Positions 7,599 through 15,421 of a stretch of DNA of 23,035 nt are shown piece after piece. The notes beneath the pieces are model-generated. The model did not search any database. It was not told the origin of the DNA and worked only from the letters and a program-made list of their open reading frames with translations. Both the position numbers and the translations under genes were made by a program. Every line of letters starts with the position of its first letter. Within the stretch, counting starts at the first letter, position 1. Origin of the DNA: Candidatus Hydrogenedentota bacterium (GTDB taxonomy: Bacteria; Hydrogenedentota; Hydrogenedentia; Hydrogenedentales; SLHB01); assembly GCA_007136375.1 (NCBI GenBank), contig SLHB01000063.1, positions 1-23,035 of the forward strand, given 5' to 3'.

Positions 7599-9008
7599 AT
7601 GAACAGGGGAAAGAAAGACAGGTCTTTGACCACCGGCGCCCGGGACGCGGCGGCGCCGGATGAAGCCGCCCGCCCGGGGCGCGCCAGCTACGAACCGGAA
7701 TTGTCGGGCGGACATGGCAAGCGCTGGTTTTGGGGCGCGGCGCTAGGGCTCCTCGCCATGGCCGCCATAGCGCCGGCGGCGATGGCCGATGAAGTGTCGC
7801 TCGAAATGTTCACGATCAACAACACGTGGATGCTCGTAGCCACCTTCCTGGTCTTCATGATGCATCTGGGATTCGCGTCCCTCGAAGCGGGCATGACGCG
7901 GGCGAAGAACACGGTGAACATTCTCTTCAAGAACGTGTTCATCATCTCCATCGGGATCTTGACCTACGCCATCATCGGCTTCAGCCTCATGTATCCCGGG
8001 GAGTTCAACGGCGTGCTGGGATGGGCGGGCATCTGGCTTCAGCCCGGCCCGGACGACATGACGGCCGCCTACGATCCCGGGTTCACCTACTGGACCGACT
8101 TCATCTTCCAGGCGATGTTCGCGGCCACGGCGGCCACCATCGTTTCGGGCGCCGTCGCGGAACGGATCAAGCTCCCGGCCTTCATGCTGTTTAGCTTGAT
8201 CTACATTTCCACGACCTATCCCATCGTCGGCTCCTGGCAGTGGGGCGGCGGCTGGCTGGATGAAGGCGGCTTCTACGACTTCGCCGGCTCGACCCTAGTG
8301 CATAGCGCGGGCGGCTGGGCGGCCTTGGCGGGCGTCATCGTCCTTGGCCCGCGCATCGGCAAATACGTCGGCAACACCATCCGGCCCATCGAAGGCCACA
8401 ACATGCCCCTGGCGACCATCGGCGTATTTCTCCTGTGGCTCGGCTGGTTCGGCTTCAACGGCGGCTCCGTCCTCAGCGCGGATCCCGAGGAGGTCTCCTT
8501 GGTCTTCGTGACCACGGCCCTCGCGGCGGCGGCGGGCGTCATCGGCGCCATGTTCACGTCGTGGACTGTACAGCAGAAGCCCGACTTGACCATGACCCTC
8601 AACGGATCCCTCGCGGGTCTCGTGGGGATTACCGCGGGCGCCGACGTCATCAGCCCCTTCTGGGCCATGATCGTCGGATTCATCGCGGGCATCATTGTTG
8701 TGTTCTCCGTCATCGGCCTGGACAAGGCGAAGCTCGACGACCCCGTGGGCGCCATCTCCGTACACTTGACCTGCGGCATTTGGGGCACGTTGGCGGTCGC
8801 CTTCTTCGGCGGCGGCGACTTGGTCTGGCAAGTCATCGGCGTGCTGGCCTGCGGCGCCACCTACTTCATCTCCGCGATGGTGTTCTTCCTGATTCTGAAG
8901 GCCACGATTGGCATCCGTGTCAGCGAAAACGAAGAGATCCGAGGCCTGGACATCGACGAACACGGCATGGAGTCGTACGGCGGATTCCAGATCTTCAGCA
9001 GCCGCTAA
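7599..9008 (+). CDS. amtB: Ammonium transporter (Amt family)
   Basis: Trimeric inner-membrane ammonium channel (469 aa), scavenging ammonium when nitrogen is scarce. Eleven membrane helices are expected after a signal-like segment (about 43-63, ending Ala-Met-Ala before DEVSLEMF). Family residues are visible: Asp227 and the first pore His235 (FYDFAGSTLVHSAGG), Trp283, Phe286 and Ser290 (GWFGFNGGS), and the second pore His389 (SVHLTCGIWGTL). The C-terminal tail (VSENEEIRGLDIDEHG) is the usual PII-contact tail. AAAGGA lies 8 bases before the ATG. Odd point: about 42 mostly polar residues precede the signal-like helix, longer than the usual Amt N-terminus, so translation might start further inside, although the ribosome binding site supports 7599. 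It lies 38 bases before glnK, in one operon driven by the sigma-54 promoter upstream. Confidence 0.96.
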   Translation: MNRGKKDRSLTTGARDAAAPDEAARPGRASYEPELSGGHGKRWFWGAALGLLAMAAIAPAAMADEVSLEMFTINNTWMLVATFLVFMMHLGFASLEAGMTRAKNTVNILFKNVFIISIGILTYAIIGFSLMYPGEFNGVLGWAGIWLQPGPDDMTAAYDPGFTYWTDFIFQAMFAATAATIVSGAVAERIKLPAFMLFSLIYISTTYPIVGSWQWGGGWLDEGGFYDFAGSTLVHSAGGWAALAGVIVLGPRIGKYVGNTIRPIEGHNMPLATIGVFLLWLGWFGFNGGSVLSADPEEVSLVFVTTALAAAAGVIGAMFTSWTVQQKPDLTMTLNGSLAGLVGITAGADVISPFWAMIVGFIAGIIVVFSVIGLDKAKLDDPVGAISVHLTCGIWGTLAVAFFGGGDLVWQVIGVLACGATYFISAMVFFLILKATIGIRVSENEEIRGLDIDEHGMESYGGFQIFSSR

Positions 9009-9046
9009 AACCCGCCGGCCCACCGGCTTGAAGGAGATAATGTGAG

Positions 9047-9388
9047 ATGAAATTGATTGTCGCCTACATTCAACCCGAGCGGTTGACGGCAGTAAAGCAA
9101 TCGCTCTTCGACAGCAACGTGACCAAGATGTCCGTGACCAACGCCCTGGGCTGCGGCCAACAGATGGGCTACACCGAAACCTACCGCGGCGCGACCGTGG
9201 AGGTGAACCTCCTGAAGAAGGTCCGGCTCGAACTCGCCGTCACCGACGCCTTCGTGAAGCCGGCCGTCGACGCCATCATCAAGGGCGCGAAGACCGGCCA
9301 GATCGGCGACGGCAAGATCTTCGTGCTGGAGCTTCACGAATGCGTGCGCATCCGCACCGGCGAGACCGGCGAAGCGGGCGTCGGCTAG
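9047..9388 (+). CDS. glnK: PII nitrogen regulatory protein, GlnK-type, lacking Tyr51
   Basis: Trimeric PII signal protein (113 aa, usual length) that reads 2-oxoglutarate, ATP and ADP and is expected to plug the AmtB channel. It aligns to E. coli GlnB without gaps over most of its length. Gln39 and Lys58 (2-oxoglutarate), the B-loop TGxIGDGKIF (83-92), Arg101 and Arg103 are present, as is Arg47 of the T-loop tip, the residue that enters the AmtB pore. The T-loop (37-58) reads GQQMGYTETYRGATVEVNLL, so position 51, the uridylylated Tyr of enterobacterial PII, is Val and position 49 is Ala. Control by GlnD-type uridylylation at Tyr51 is therefore excluded, leaving direct effector binding. AAGGAG (9031-9036) precedes the ATG. 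It shares an operon with amtB. Confidence 0.96.
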   Translation: MKLIVAYIQPERLTAVKQSLFDSNVTKMSVTNALGCGQQMGYTETYRGATVEVNLLKKVRLELAVTDAFVKPAVDAIIKGAKTGQIGDGKIFVLELHECVRIRTGETGEAGVG

Positions 9389-9400
9389 CGCATCCATCCT

Positions 9401-9427
9401 CCGTCCGTGGCCTCGTTCTACGGACGG
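9401..9427 (+). repeat. First of two tandem hairpins after glnK
   Basis: CCGTCCGT (9401-9408) pairs exactly with ACGGACGG (9420-9427) over an 11-base loop. It begins 12 bases after the glnK stop and precedes a stronger hairpin; probably part of the operon's 3'-end structure. Confidence 0.55.
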
Positions 9428-9431
9428 CTGT

Positions 9432-9480
9432 AGCGGGCTTCCCGGGTCTTCCCTCCCCTTGCCCCGGGAAGCCCGCTTTA
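9432..9480. terminator. Strong hairpin between convergent glnK and GH16 gene
   Basis: A perfect 15-bp stem (AGCGGGCTTCCCGGG at 9432-9446 with 9463-9477) encloses a 16-base loop and is followed by TTTA on the plus strand. It sits in the 111-base gap between the convergent glnK and GH16 genes, so it can end transcription from both sides. The T-run is short. Confidence 0.7.
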
Positions 9481-9499
9481 TACATCACGCGCGCGGAGT

Positions 9500-10375
9500 C
9501 TACTCCCGCTCGTAGACCCGGACGTAATCGATCTCCATGCGTTGCGGAAAGATGTCATCGTCGATGCCCTGCTGACCGCCCCAGGCGCCGCCAATGGCGA
9601 CATTGAGGATGAGATAGAAAGGCTGATCGAAGGGCCACTCCGCCTCGCCCGCGTCCTCTTCCTTCTCATAGGTGAAATACACCTCGTCATCGAAAAAGAA
9701 GTCAATACGTTCACTATCCCATTCGATACCGTAGATGTGGAAGCTGTCCCACGGCGCTTCCGCCTGGATGCTGTCGCCCTGGCCCGTGCCTATGCTGTGA
9801 TTGTACGCCTGGGTGTGCACATTGGCGTGGATCGTGTTGGGGTCAAAGCCCACGAACTCCATGATGTCGATTTCGCCGCAACGGGGCCAGCCGACATCCC
9901 GGCGGTTCTCGCCGAGCATCCAGATAGCGGGCCAGACGCCCACGCCCTGGGGCAGGCGGGCGCGCACCTCGATCCGCCCGTACTGGAAATGCTGCCGGTT
10001 CTCGGTCGTGAGCGACGCGGAAGTATATTCCGCATGCTCCCGCGACCGCGCCCAATGCCCCGATCCCTCCTCGTAGCTCGCGTTCGGATACTCCTCCTTG
10101 TGCGCCTCGATGATCAGGCGGCCGTCCTCCACCCGGGCGTTCTCCAGCCGCTCCCGCGTGTAGTACTGGGCTTCTTGGTTCCGAATAAAGCCGTACTCAT
10201 AGTTCCATTTCTCGGAATCCGGGTGTCCGTCATAGTCGAACTCTTCCGACCAGACAAGGCCCCATCCTTCCCGTTCCACGTCTTCATCCGTGGCCGCGCA
10301 GGCCCAGCCCGCCGCCAACACCGCGGCCGTGGCCGCCAACACTGCGCACATATGAAGCGCCGCAGGTTTCCTCAT
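9500..10375 (-). CDS. Secreted glycoside hydrolase family 16 (laminarinase-type beta-glucanase)
   Basis: Retaining endo-beta-glycanase of family GH16 (291 aa), probably cutting beta-1,3- or mixed-linkage glucan such as laminarin outside the cytoplasm. A signal peptide (1 to about 28, MRKPAALHMCAVLAATAAVL then Ala-rich) precedes one catalytic domain (about 36-290) with the signature GEIDIMEFVG: nucleophile Glu168, helper Asp170, acid/base Glu173. The extra Met between Asp and Glu (EIDxME) is typical of the laminarinase-like subgroup. WPAIWMLG (148-155) and the closing EIDYVRVYE also fit. The reading frame extends up to 10429, but the ATG at 10375 has an AGGGGGA ribosome binding site and starts a normal signal peptide, so it is preferred. 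No carbohydrate-binding module or dockerin is attached. It stands alone between mfd and the hairpin at 9432; substrate is inferred. Confidence 0.9.
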   Translation of the reverse strand: MRKPAALHMCAVLAATAAVLAAGWACAATDEDVEREGWGLVWSEEFDYDGHPDSEKWNYEYGFIRNQEAQYYTRERLENARVEDGRLIIEAHKEEYPNASYEEGSGHWARSREHAEYTSASLTTENRQHFQYGRIEVRARLPQGVGVWPAIWMLGENRRDVGWPRCGEIDIMEFVGFDPNTIHANVHTQAYNHSIGTGQGDSIQAEAPWDSFHIYGIEWDSERIDFFFDDEVYFTYEKEEDAGEAEWPFDQPFYLILNVAIGGAWGGQQGIDDDIFPQRMEIDYVRVYERE

Positions 10376-10678
10376 CGCCGTTCCCCCTTTCACAATGCTT
10401 GTCATGATGATCCTGGTCCTCCGTTCCATAGGCTCCCGGGCGCCTCATGAGCGCCCGCGCCCCAGTATCCCCCGCCGCGCGCCCGCGTTCAAGAAAGCCC
10501 GCCCGCAAAGCAGCGCAAAAGGACAGGTGGATCATCGAATGCTTTGGACAACACGCCCAGACTCGGAACCACGGCGACAACAGGGGGAACCGCTCGGGGG
10601 GGAAGGTACTCAATCGTGATCGGAGATAGAAAGGCGTCGGCGGAGAGAATCGCCGGAATGTCGGAGTGACCTCGCCCC
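10376..10678 (-). other. 303-base gap between mfd and the GH16 gene
   Basis: No gene seen. It holds the GH16 leader with its ribosome binding site and an inverted repeat CGGGCGC/GCGCCCG (10437-10443 and 10451-10457, 7-base loop) about 60-80 bases before the GH16 start, plus a weak CGGCG/CGCCG stem (10638-10655) just after the mfd stop. No clear T-tract terminator and no convincing promoter were found. Confidence 0.45.
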
Positions 10679-13600
10679 CTATTCCTCCAACTCCAGGAGG
10701 GTTTCAAGGAACTTTCGGGCTTCTTCGAGGACGGTCTCCGGCGCTTCGTCCGTCATTTGCAGTTCGATGGACGGCTGATTCTTCCACGCGAACTGGATCC
10801 GTTTTCCGAAGGCTTGTACGAGGGCGTTCCGCATGCCGCCTTCGTGAAAGCGGCCGGACGTCATCTCCACCACGAGGGTCCGTTTCGCGGCTAGGACGCG
10901 TTTCGCGCCCAACTCCGCGCCGAGGGCGCGCACGCGCATCACCCCGAGCAAGCGGCGGACCGGCGCGGGCGGCGCGCCGAAGCGGTCCTTCAGTTCGTCT
11001 TCCATTTCGGCGAGGTCGTCCGGACCGCGCACGCCAGAAACGCGTTTGTACAGGGTGATCTTCTGCGTCTCGCTGGGCACGTACTCAGCCGGGATGTACG
11101 CGTCCACGGCGTATTCAAAGGGGGGCAGGTGCACGGTCCGGATGGGCTCCCCCTTCAACTCGGCCACCGTCTCTTGGATGAGTTGGGTGTAGGTCTCGTA
11201 GCCCACGGCGGCGATGTTGCCGTGCTGCTCGCCGCCGAGGATGTTGCCGCAGCCGCGGATCTCCAAGTCGCGCATGGCGATGCGCAAGCCGGAACCGAGG
11301 CTGGAGAATTCCTCCAGGGCCTTGAGCCGTTTCTGCGCGTCCTCCGTCATCGCCCGCTCCCCCGGCACGAGGAGATACGCGAAGGCCCGGTGCTTGTAGC
11401 GGCCGACGCGCCCGCGAAGCTGATAGAGCTCGGCCAGCCCGAAGTGGCCGGCGTTGTTCACGATGATCGTGTTCGCGTTCGGGATGTCGAGGCCCGATCC
11501 GATGATGGTCGTACAGACGAGGACGTCGATTTCATGGTGGATGAAAGACGTCATCACCCGCTCAAGCTCGTGCTCGGCCATCTGTCCATGACCGACGGCC
11601 ACGCGGGCGTGGGGAACGAGCTTGCGCACCAGATCGGCGTACTGCTGGATGCCCTTGACCCGGTTGTAGACGAAGAACACTTGGCCCTGGCGCGCCAGCT
11701 CCCGCTCGATGGCTTCCTGGATGAGGCGTTCATCGAAGACGTCGATGCAGGTGTGAATGGGCAGGCGATCATTGGGCGCGGTGTTGATGATGCTCATGTC
11801 GCGCACGCCCATCAGGGAGAGGTTGAGCGTCCGGGGAATGGGCGTGGCGCTCAGGGTCAGCACGTCCACCTGCGTGCGCAACTGCTTCAGGCGCTCCTTC
11901 TGCGCGACGCCGAAGCGTTGCTCCTCGTCAATGATCACCAGGCCCAGATCCTTGAACTGAATGTCCTTCGAAATGAGGCGGTGGGTGCCAATGACAATGT
12001 CCACCTCACCCGATTTCAGCCGTTCCGCCGTCTTCTTGAGCTGGGCTTGGGTGCGGAAGCGGCTCATCATTTCGACGCGGGCGGGATAGTCGGCCAAGCG
12101 TTCCTTGAAGGTGAGGTAGTGCTGTTCCGCAAGCACCGTCGTCGGCACAAGGACGGCGGCCTGCTTGCCGTCGACGGCGGCCTTGAACGCCGCGCGGAGG
12201 GCCACTTCCGTCTTGCCATAGCCCACGTCGCCGCACACCAAGCGATCCATCGGCCGGCCCTTCTGCATGTCCGCCTTCACGTCCAAGATGGCGCGGGCCT
12301 GGTCCGGCGTCTCTTCATAGGGGAAGGCGTCCTCGAACTCGCGCTGCCACGGCGTGTCCGGGGAGAACGCGACGCCCTGTTGACTCTCACGGCGGGCGTA
12401 CAGCGCCACGAGCTCTTCCGTCATGTCGCGGACGGCCTTCTTAACCTTGGCCTTCGTCCGCGCCCAGGTGGCGCCGCCGAGCTTGTCGATCTTCGGGAAG
12501 GCGCCGTCGCCGCCCGTGTACTTCTGGATAGCGTCGATGTGAGACGCGGGGACGTACAGGGTATCGCCGCCTTGGTACTTCAGCGCGAGGAAATCGCCGG
12601 CCTTCCCTTCGAAACGCCGTAGCCCGTGATAGCAGGCGATGCCGTGATCCTCGTGAACCACGTAGTCGCCCACTTTCAGGTCGCTGAACGCCGTGACGGT
12701 CTCGCCAGCTTCGAAGCGGCGGCGCTTGCGCTGGATATAGTGACGGCCGAAGATCTCGCGTTCGCTCAAAACGGCGAGGCGATCCCCTTCGGACACGAAG
12801 CCGCTGTGGAGATTCCCTAGCTCGACGCGCAGTTTGAAGCCGTCGTCTCCCCCCGGCCGGTAGCCCCGGTCCTCCAGCAACTCGAGGAGCCGCCGCCGCT
12901 CGCCGGCGTTGTTGCACAGGAGCACGGCGGTGTAGCCGTCCCGGTTCCAAGCCTCCAGTTGCCGCCAGAAGCCCTCGGGTTCGTGTTGCCAACCGGGGAT
13001 CCCGTGCATGGCCGCTTGAACGCGTGTTCCTTCGTGGGCGCCGGCGCCATGAGGGATCTGCGCCAAGGTCAGTGTGGAGAAGCTTGAGAGCTCCCGCTCC
13101 AACGTCTCCCAGTCCAAGAAAAAGGGACGATCTCCGAACTGCTCCGCGAGTTGGAGGGCTTCGTCCCGGACCGTGAGCGGCTCTTCAATCGCCACGAGCG
13201 TGTTTTCCGGAAAGTAGTCGAGAACCGTGGCGAGCTGATCGTTTCCGGCGCCCGCCCCGGACAGGAGGGCCTTCTCCGACCGGGGAAGGATGTCGACGGC
13301 GTCGATCCGTTCGATGCTGCGCTGAGTCTCCGGTTCGAACCGGCGGATCGATTCAATCTCGTCGCCGAAGAACTCGATCCGGACCGGAAGCTCTTCGGAG
13401 ATGGGGAAGATGTCTAGGATCCCGCCCCGGACGCTCAACACGCCCCGGTCCTCGACCATCAGTTCGCGGTTGTACCCGAGATCCACGAGGGCGCCGACCA
13501 GATCTTCGAGCTCGTATTCTTCTCCCACGGCGAGGCGCTTGCTCTGTCCCATAAGGCGCTCTCGCTGGACCACATGTTGCAGCAGGGAGCGCACCGGCGC

Positions 13601-13966
13601 GGCGGCATAGGCCGGCCCGCCTGTCTCCATGGCGCGAGCGAGGGTCTTGAGGGTGTGCATCCGCTCGGCGACCACGTCGTCGGACGGCGCCATCACGTCG
13701 GTGGGCAGAACTTCCCAGGCGGGCAGGTGGCTGCACCGGTCCTCGCCTGCGAAAGTAACGAGATCCTCGTGGACGTGCTCGGCCTCGATACGGCCGCGGG
13801 TGATAACCAGGAGGGGCCGCTCCATGACTTGGGCGGCTTGAAGCGCCAGGATGGTCTTGCCAGAACCCCACGCGCCCACGGCGTCGACGCGGCGCGGACC
13901 GCCGCGCTGGGCCAACGCCTCGGTGATCTGGCGGGTGTTCTGTAAAAGGGGGAGCTCGACAGGCAT
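10679..13966 (-). CDS. mfd: Transcription-repair coupling factor Mfd
   Basis: DNA translocase (1095 aa; E. coli 1148) that removes RNA polymerase stalled at lesions and recruits UvrA. Domains in order: UvrB-like module (about 1-330), CarD-like RNA-polymerase-interacting domain (about 427-500, KVGDYVVHEDHGIACYHG), superfamily 2 motor with Walker A GDVGYGKT (579-586), DEEQ box (680-683), LSATPIPRT, TTIIGSGLDIPNANT and QLRGRVGRY, and the TRCF C-terminal domain (about 960-1090). Unlike E. coli Mfd, the UvrB-like module carries a complete-looking P-loop GAWGSGKT (31-38). The ATG at 13966 has only a weak ribosome binding site. It is the first gene after the ribosomal protein cluster (170 bases after rpsD) on the same strand, so partial co-transcription is possible. 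Identity is certain. Confidence 0.97.
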   Translation of the reverse strand: MPVELPLLQNTRQITEALAQRGGPRRVDAVGAWGSGKTILALQAAQVMERPLLVITRGRIEAEHVHEDLVTFAGEDRCSHLPAWEVLPTDVMAPSDDVVAERMHTLKTLARAMETGGPAYAAAPVRSLLQHVVQRERLMGQSKRLAVGEEYELEDLVGALVDLGYNRELMVEDRGVLSVRGGILDIFPISEELPVRIEFFGDEIESIRRFEPETQRSIERIDAVDILPRSEKALLSGAGAGNDQLATVLDYFPENTLVAIEEPLTVRDEALQLAEQFGDRPFFLDWETLERELSSFSTLTLAQIPHGAGAHEGTRVQAAMHGIPGWQHEPEGFWRQLEAWNRDGYTAVLLCNNAGERRRLLELLEDRGYRPGGDDGFKLRVELGNLHSGFVSEGDRLAVLSEREIFGRHYIQRKRRRFEAGETVTAFSDLKVGDYVVHEDHGIACYHGLRRFEGKAGDFLALKYQGGDTLYVPASHIDAIQKYTGGDGAFPKIDKLGGATWARTKAKVKKAVRDMTEELVALYARRESQQGVAFSPDTPWQREFEDAFPYEETPDQARAILDVKADMQKGRPMDRLVCGDVGYGKTEVALRAAFKAAVDGKQAAVLVPTTVLAEQHYLTFKERLADYPARVEMMSRFRTQAQLKKTAERLKSGEVDIVIGTHRLISKDIQFKDLGLVIIDEEQRFGVAQKERLKQLRTQVDVLTLSATPIPRTLNLSLMGVRDMSIINTAPNDRLPIHTCIDVFDERLIQEAIERELARQGQVFFVYNRVKGIQQYADLVRKLVPHARVAVGHGQMAEHELERVMTSFIHHEIDVLVCTTIIGSGLDIPNANTIIVNNAGHFGLAELYQLRGRVGRYKHRAFAYLLVPGERAMTEDAQKRLKALEEFSSLGSGLRIAMRDLEIRGCGNILGGEQHGNIAAVGYETYTQLIQETVAELKGEPIRTVHLPPFEYAVDAYIPAEYVPSETQKITLYKRVSGVRGPDDLAEMEDELKDRFGAPPAPVRRLLGVMRVRALGAELGAKRVLAAKRTLVVEMTSGRFHEGGMRNALVQAFGKRIQFAWKNQPSIELQMTDEAPETVLEEARKFLETLLELEE

Positions 13967-14017
13967 GGGCTTTCGGGCCGGGCGACGTTTTTTTTCGCTA
14001 CGCGGACGCGGCCATGG

Positions 14018-14045
14018 CGCCGTCCCGCCCGAAGGCGCGACGGCG
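14018..14045 (-). terminator. UUCG-capped hairpin between rpsD and mfd
   Basis: Read on the minus strand, CCGTCGCGCC-TTCG-GGCGGGACGG forms a stem with a stable UUCG tetraloop; two more pairs extend it to 12 positions with one mismatch (14018-14045). It lies about 90 bases after the rpsD stop. No T-run follows in the direction of transcription, so it may be a weak terminator or RNA-processing element. Confidence 0.4.
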
Positions 14046-14136
14046 GGAAAGCCGCGCCGGCAGCGGGATCGGGCACGCGGAAAACGCTAGCCCCGGCGGC
14101 GCGCCGAGGCCAGCGCATACGCTTTTCGCTATCCCT

Positions 14137-14745
14137 CTAGCGGCTGTAGAATCCGATGACGCCGGCCGTGTTGGCCTGGAACGGAATAGTCTCTAGATTC
14201 GGCACAGCGGTCATGCGCCCTTCGAAGGATTTAGGGGCCCGCTCCAAGTATTCCGGTAGTTGGCGGGGCAGGTCCTCGGCGCCCTCCGCCACCATGGGAA
14301 TCTTCCGGCTCTTCTCGCGGATGCTCACCTGCATGCCGGGTATGACACGGAAGGACGGTATGTCCACCTTCTTGTCATCCACGACGATGTGGCCGTGATT
14401 CACAAGCTGGCGCGCGGCCGCGATGGTCCGGGCGAAGCCCAACCGGTACACGACGCAATCGAGCCGCGACTCCAGCAGCATAAGCAGGTTGCTGCCGGTA
14501 ACGCCGCCCATGCGCTGGGCTTTCTCGAAGGTGCGGCGCATTTGCCGCTCCATCAGCCCGTAGTGCGTGCGGATCTTTTGCTTGTCCAGGAGCTGCTGAC
14601 CGTATACGGAAAGCTTGCGGCGCTGATTCTGCCCGTGCTGCCCGGGGGCGTAGGGACGGTTGATGGAGGGGCAATTCGGCTTGTCCCAGATACAGGCGCC
14701 CAACCGCCGGCACAACTTGTGTTTGGGTCCCAACTTTCTAGCCAT
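14137..14745 (-). CDS. rpsD: 30S ribosomal protein S4
   Basis: Primary 16S rRNA-binding protein that helps start 30S assembly (202 aa, normal length). MARKLGPKHKLCRRLG opens the N-terminal domain, with Cys12, Cys18 and Cys25 remaining from the zinc-type arrangement; the YAPGQHG segment follows, then the S4 RNA-binding fold (about 92-160, RLDCVVYRLGFARTIAAARQLVNHGHI). It lies after rplQ, separated by 253 bases, rather than between rpsK and rpoA as in the usual alpha operon. The ribosome binding site is poor (AAGGA, 14 bases before the ATG), which might mean translational control by S4 itself; that is inference. Confidence 0.97.
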   Translation of the reverse strand: MARKLGPKHKLCRRLGACIWDKPNCPSINRPYAPGQHGQNQRRKLSVYGQQLLDKQKIRTHYGLMERQMRRTFEKAQRMGGVTGSNLLMLLESRLDCVVYRLGFARTIAAARQLVNHGHIVVDDKKVDIPSFRVIPGMQVSIREKSRKIPMVAEGAEDLPRQLPEYLERAPKSFEGRMTAVPNLETIPFQANTAGVIGFYSR

Positions 14746-14998
14746 AAGACGTGTCTAATTCCTTCTGTTGCCTGATTGCATATCCAAGTGGCGTTTCCCA
14801 GCGTGCTCTTTCTTCTTGCGGCCCCGCGTCCGGGAGGCCACTTCGCGCCGCCACTCTAGCTTGCCGCCCCGTGCCCGGACGGGCTTTGCCGCCCATGCCC
14901 CTGGGGCTCGCGCCGGGACCAAACCGGCCGCGCCCGGCGGCCTTGTCAGGGCCTCCGCCGCGCCGGTTGTCCCCTTAGTACGCAGGACCGGCTCCCGC
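14746..14998 (-). other. 253-base leader region before rpsD
   Basis: The longest gap inside the ribosomal block. No ORF with a familiar product is present. On the minus strand it is GC-rich with several possible stems, then becomes purine-rich and AT-richer near rpsD. A separate rpsD promoter or an S4-responsive leader could be here, but I cannot point to a clear -35/-10 pair. Confidence 0.35.
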
Positions 14999-15376
14999 CT
15001 AGTCGGCCGGCTCGTACTCGCCTATTTCTACCAGTTCGATCCGGGCCATCGGCGCGGCGTCGCCGTGCCGCGAGCCCAACTTCAGAATCCGGGTATACCC
15101 GCCGGGCCGCTCCGCATAGGCCGGGCCCAACTCGTTGAACAGCTTCCGCACGACCGTGTCATCGCGCAACGCGGCAAACGCCCGGCGCCGGTTGTGCACC
15201 GTGTCCTTCTTCGCCAACGTGATCAGGGGCTCGGCGAAGCGCCGCAGCTCCTGTGATTTGGCCTTCGTCGTCTCAATGGCGTGATGGGTAAACAAGGCCA
15301 AGGCCAAGTTCTTCATCGTGGCCTTCCGGTGGCTCGTCGTCCGCCCGAGGCGCCGGCCCGACTTTCGGTGACGCAT
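14999..15376 (-). CDS. rplQ: 50S ribosomal protein L17
   Basis: Ribosomal protein near the peptide exit tunnel (125 aa). Family signatures are clear: MRHRKSGRRLGRTTSHRKA at the N-terminus, NLALALFTHHAIETTKAK, and GGYTRILKLGSRHGDAAPMARIELVE in the second half (split by family blocks at about 92-110 and 110-118). GGAGGAG lies about 5 bases before the ATG. It follows rpoA by 45 bases, the conserved rpoA-rplQ order. Confidence 0.97.
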   Translation of the reverse strand: MRHRKSGRRLGRTTSHRKATMKNLALALFTHHAIETTKAKSQELRRFAEPLITLAKKDTVHNRRRAFAALRDDTVVRKLFNELGPAYAERPGGYTRILKLGSRHGDAAPMARIELVEIGEYEPAD

Positions 15377-15421
15377 GACTCAACTCCTCCATCCCGTAAA
15401 CCCGCTCCAGGGCCTCCGGAC

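Noticed and set aside
11129..12622. 497-codon plus-strand open frame opposite mfd
   Set aside because: It is antisense to the certain mfd gene, has low-complexity composition (His/Val/Gly/Ala-rich) from GC-rich codon shadowing and shows no known domain.
13988..13995. Run of eight T on the plus strand near the mfd start
   Set aside because: Would be a terminator tail only for plus-strand transcripts; no gene reads that way and no good stem precedes it.
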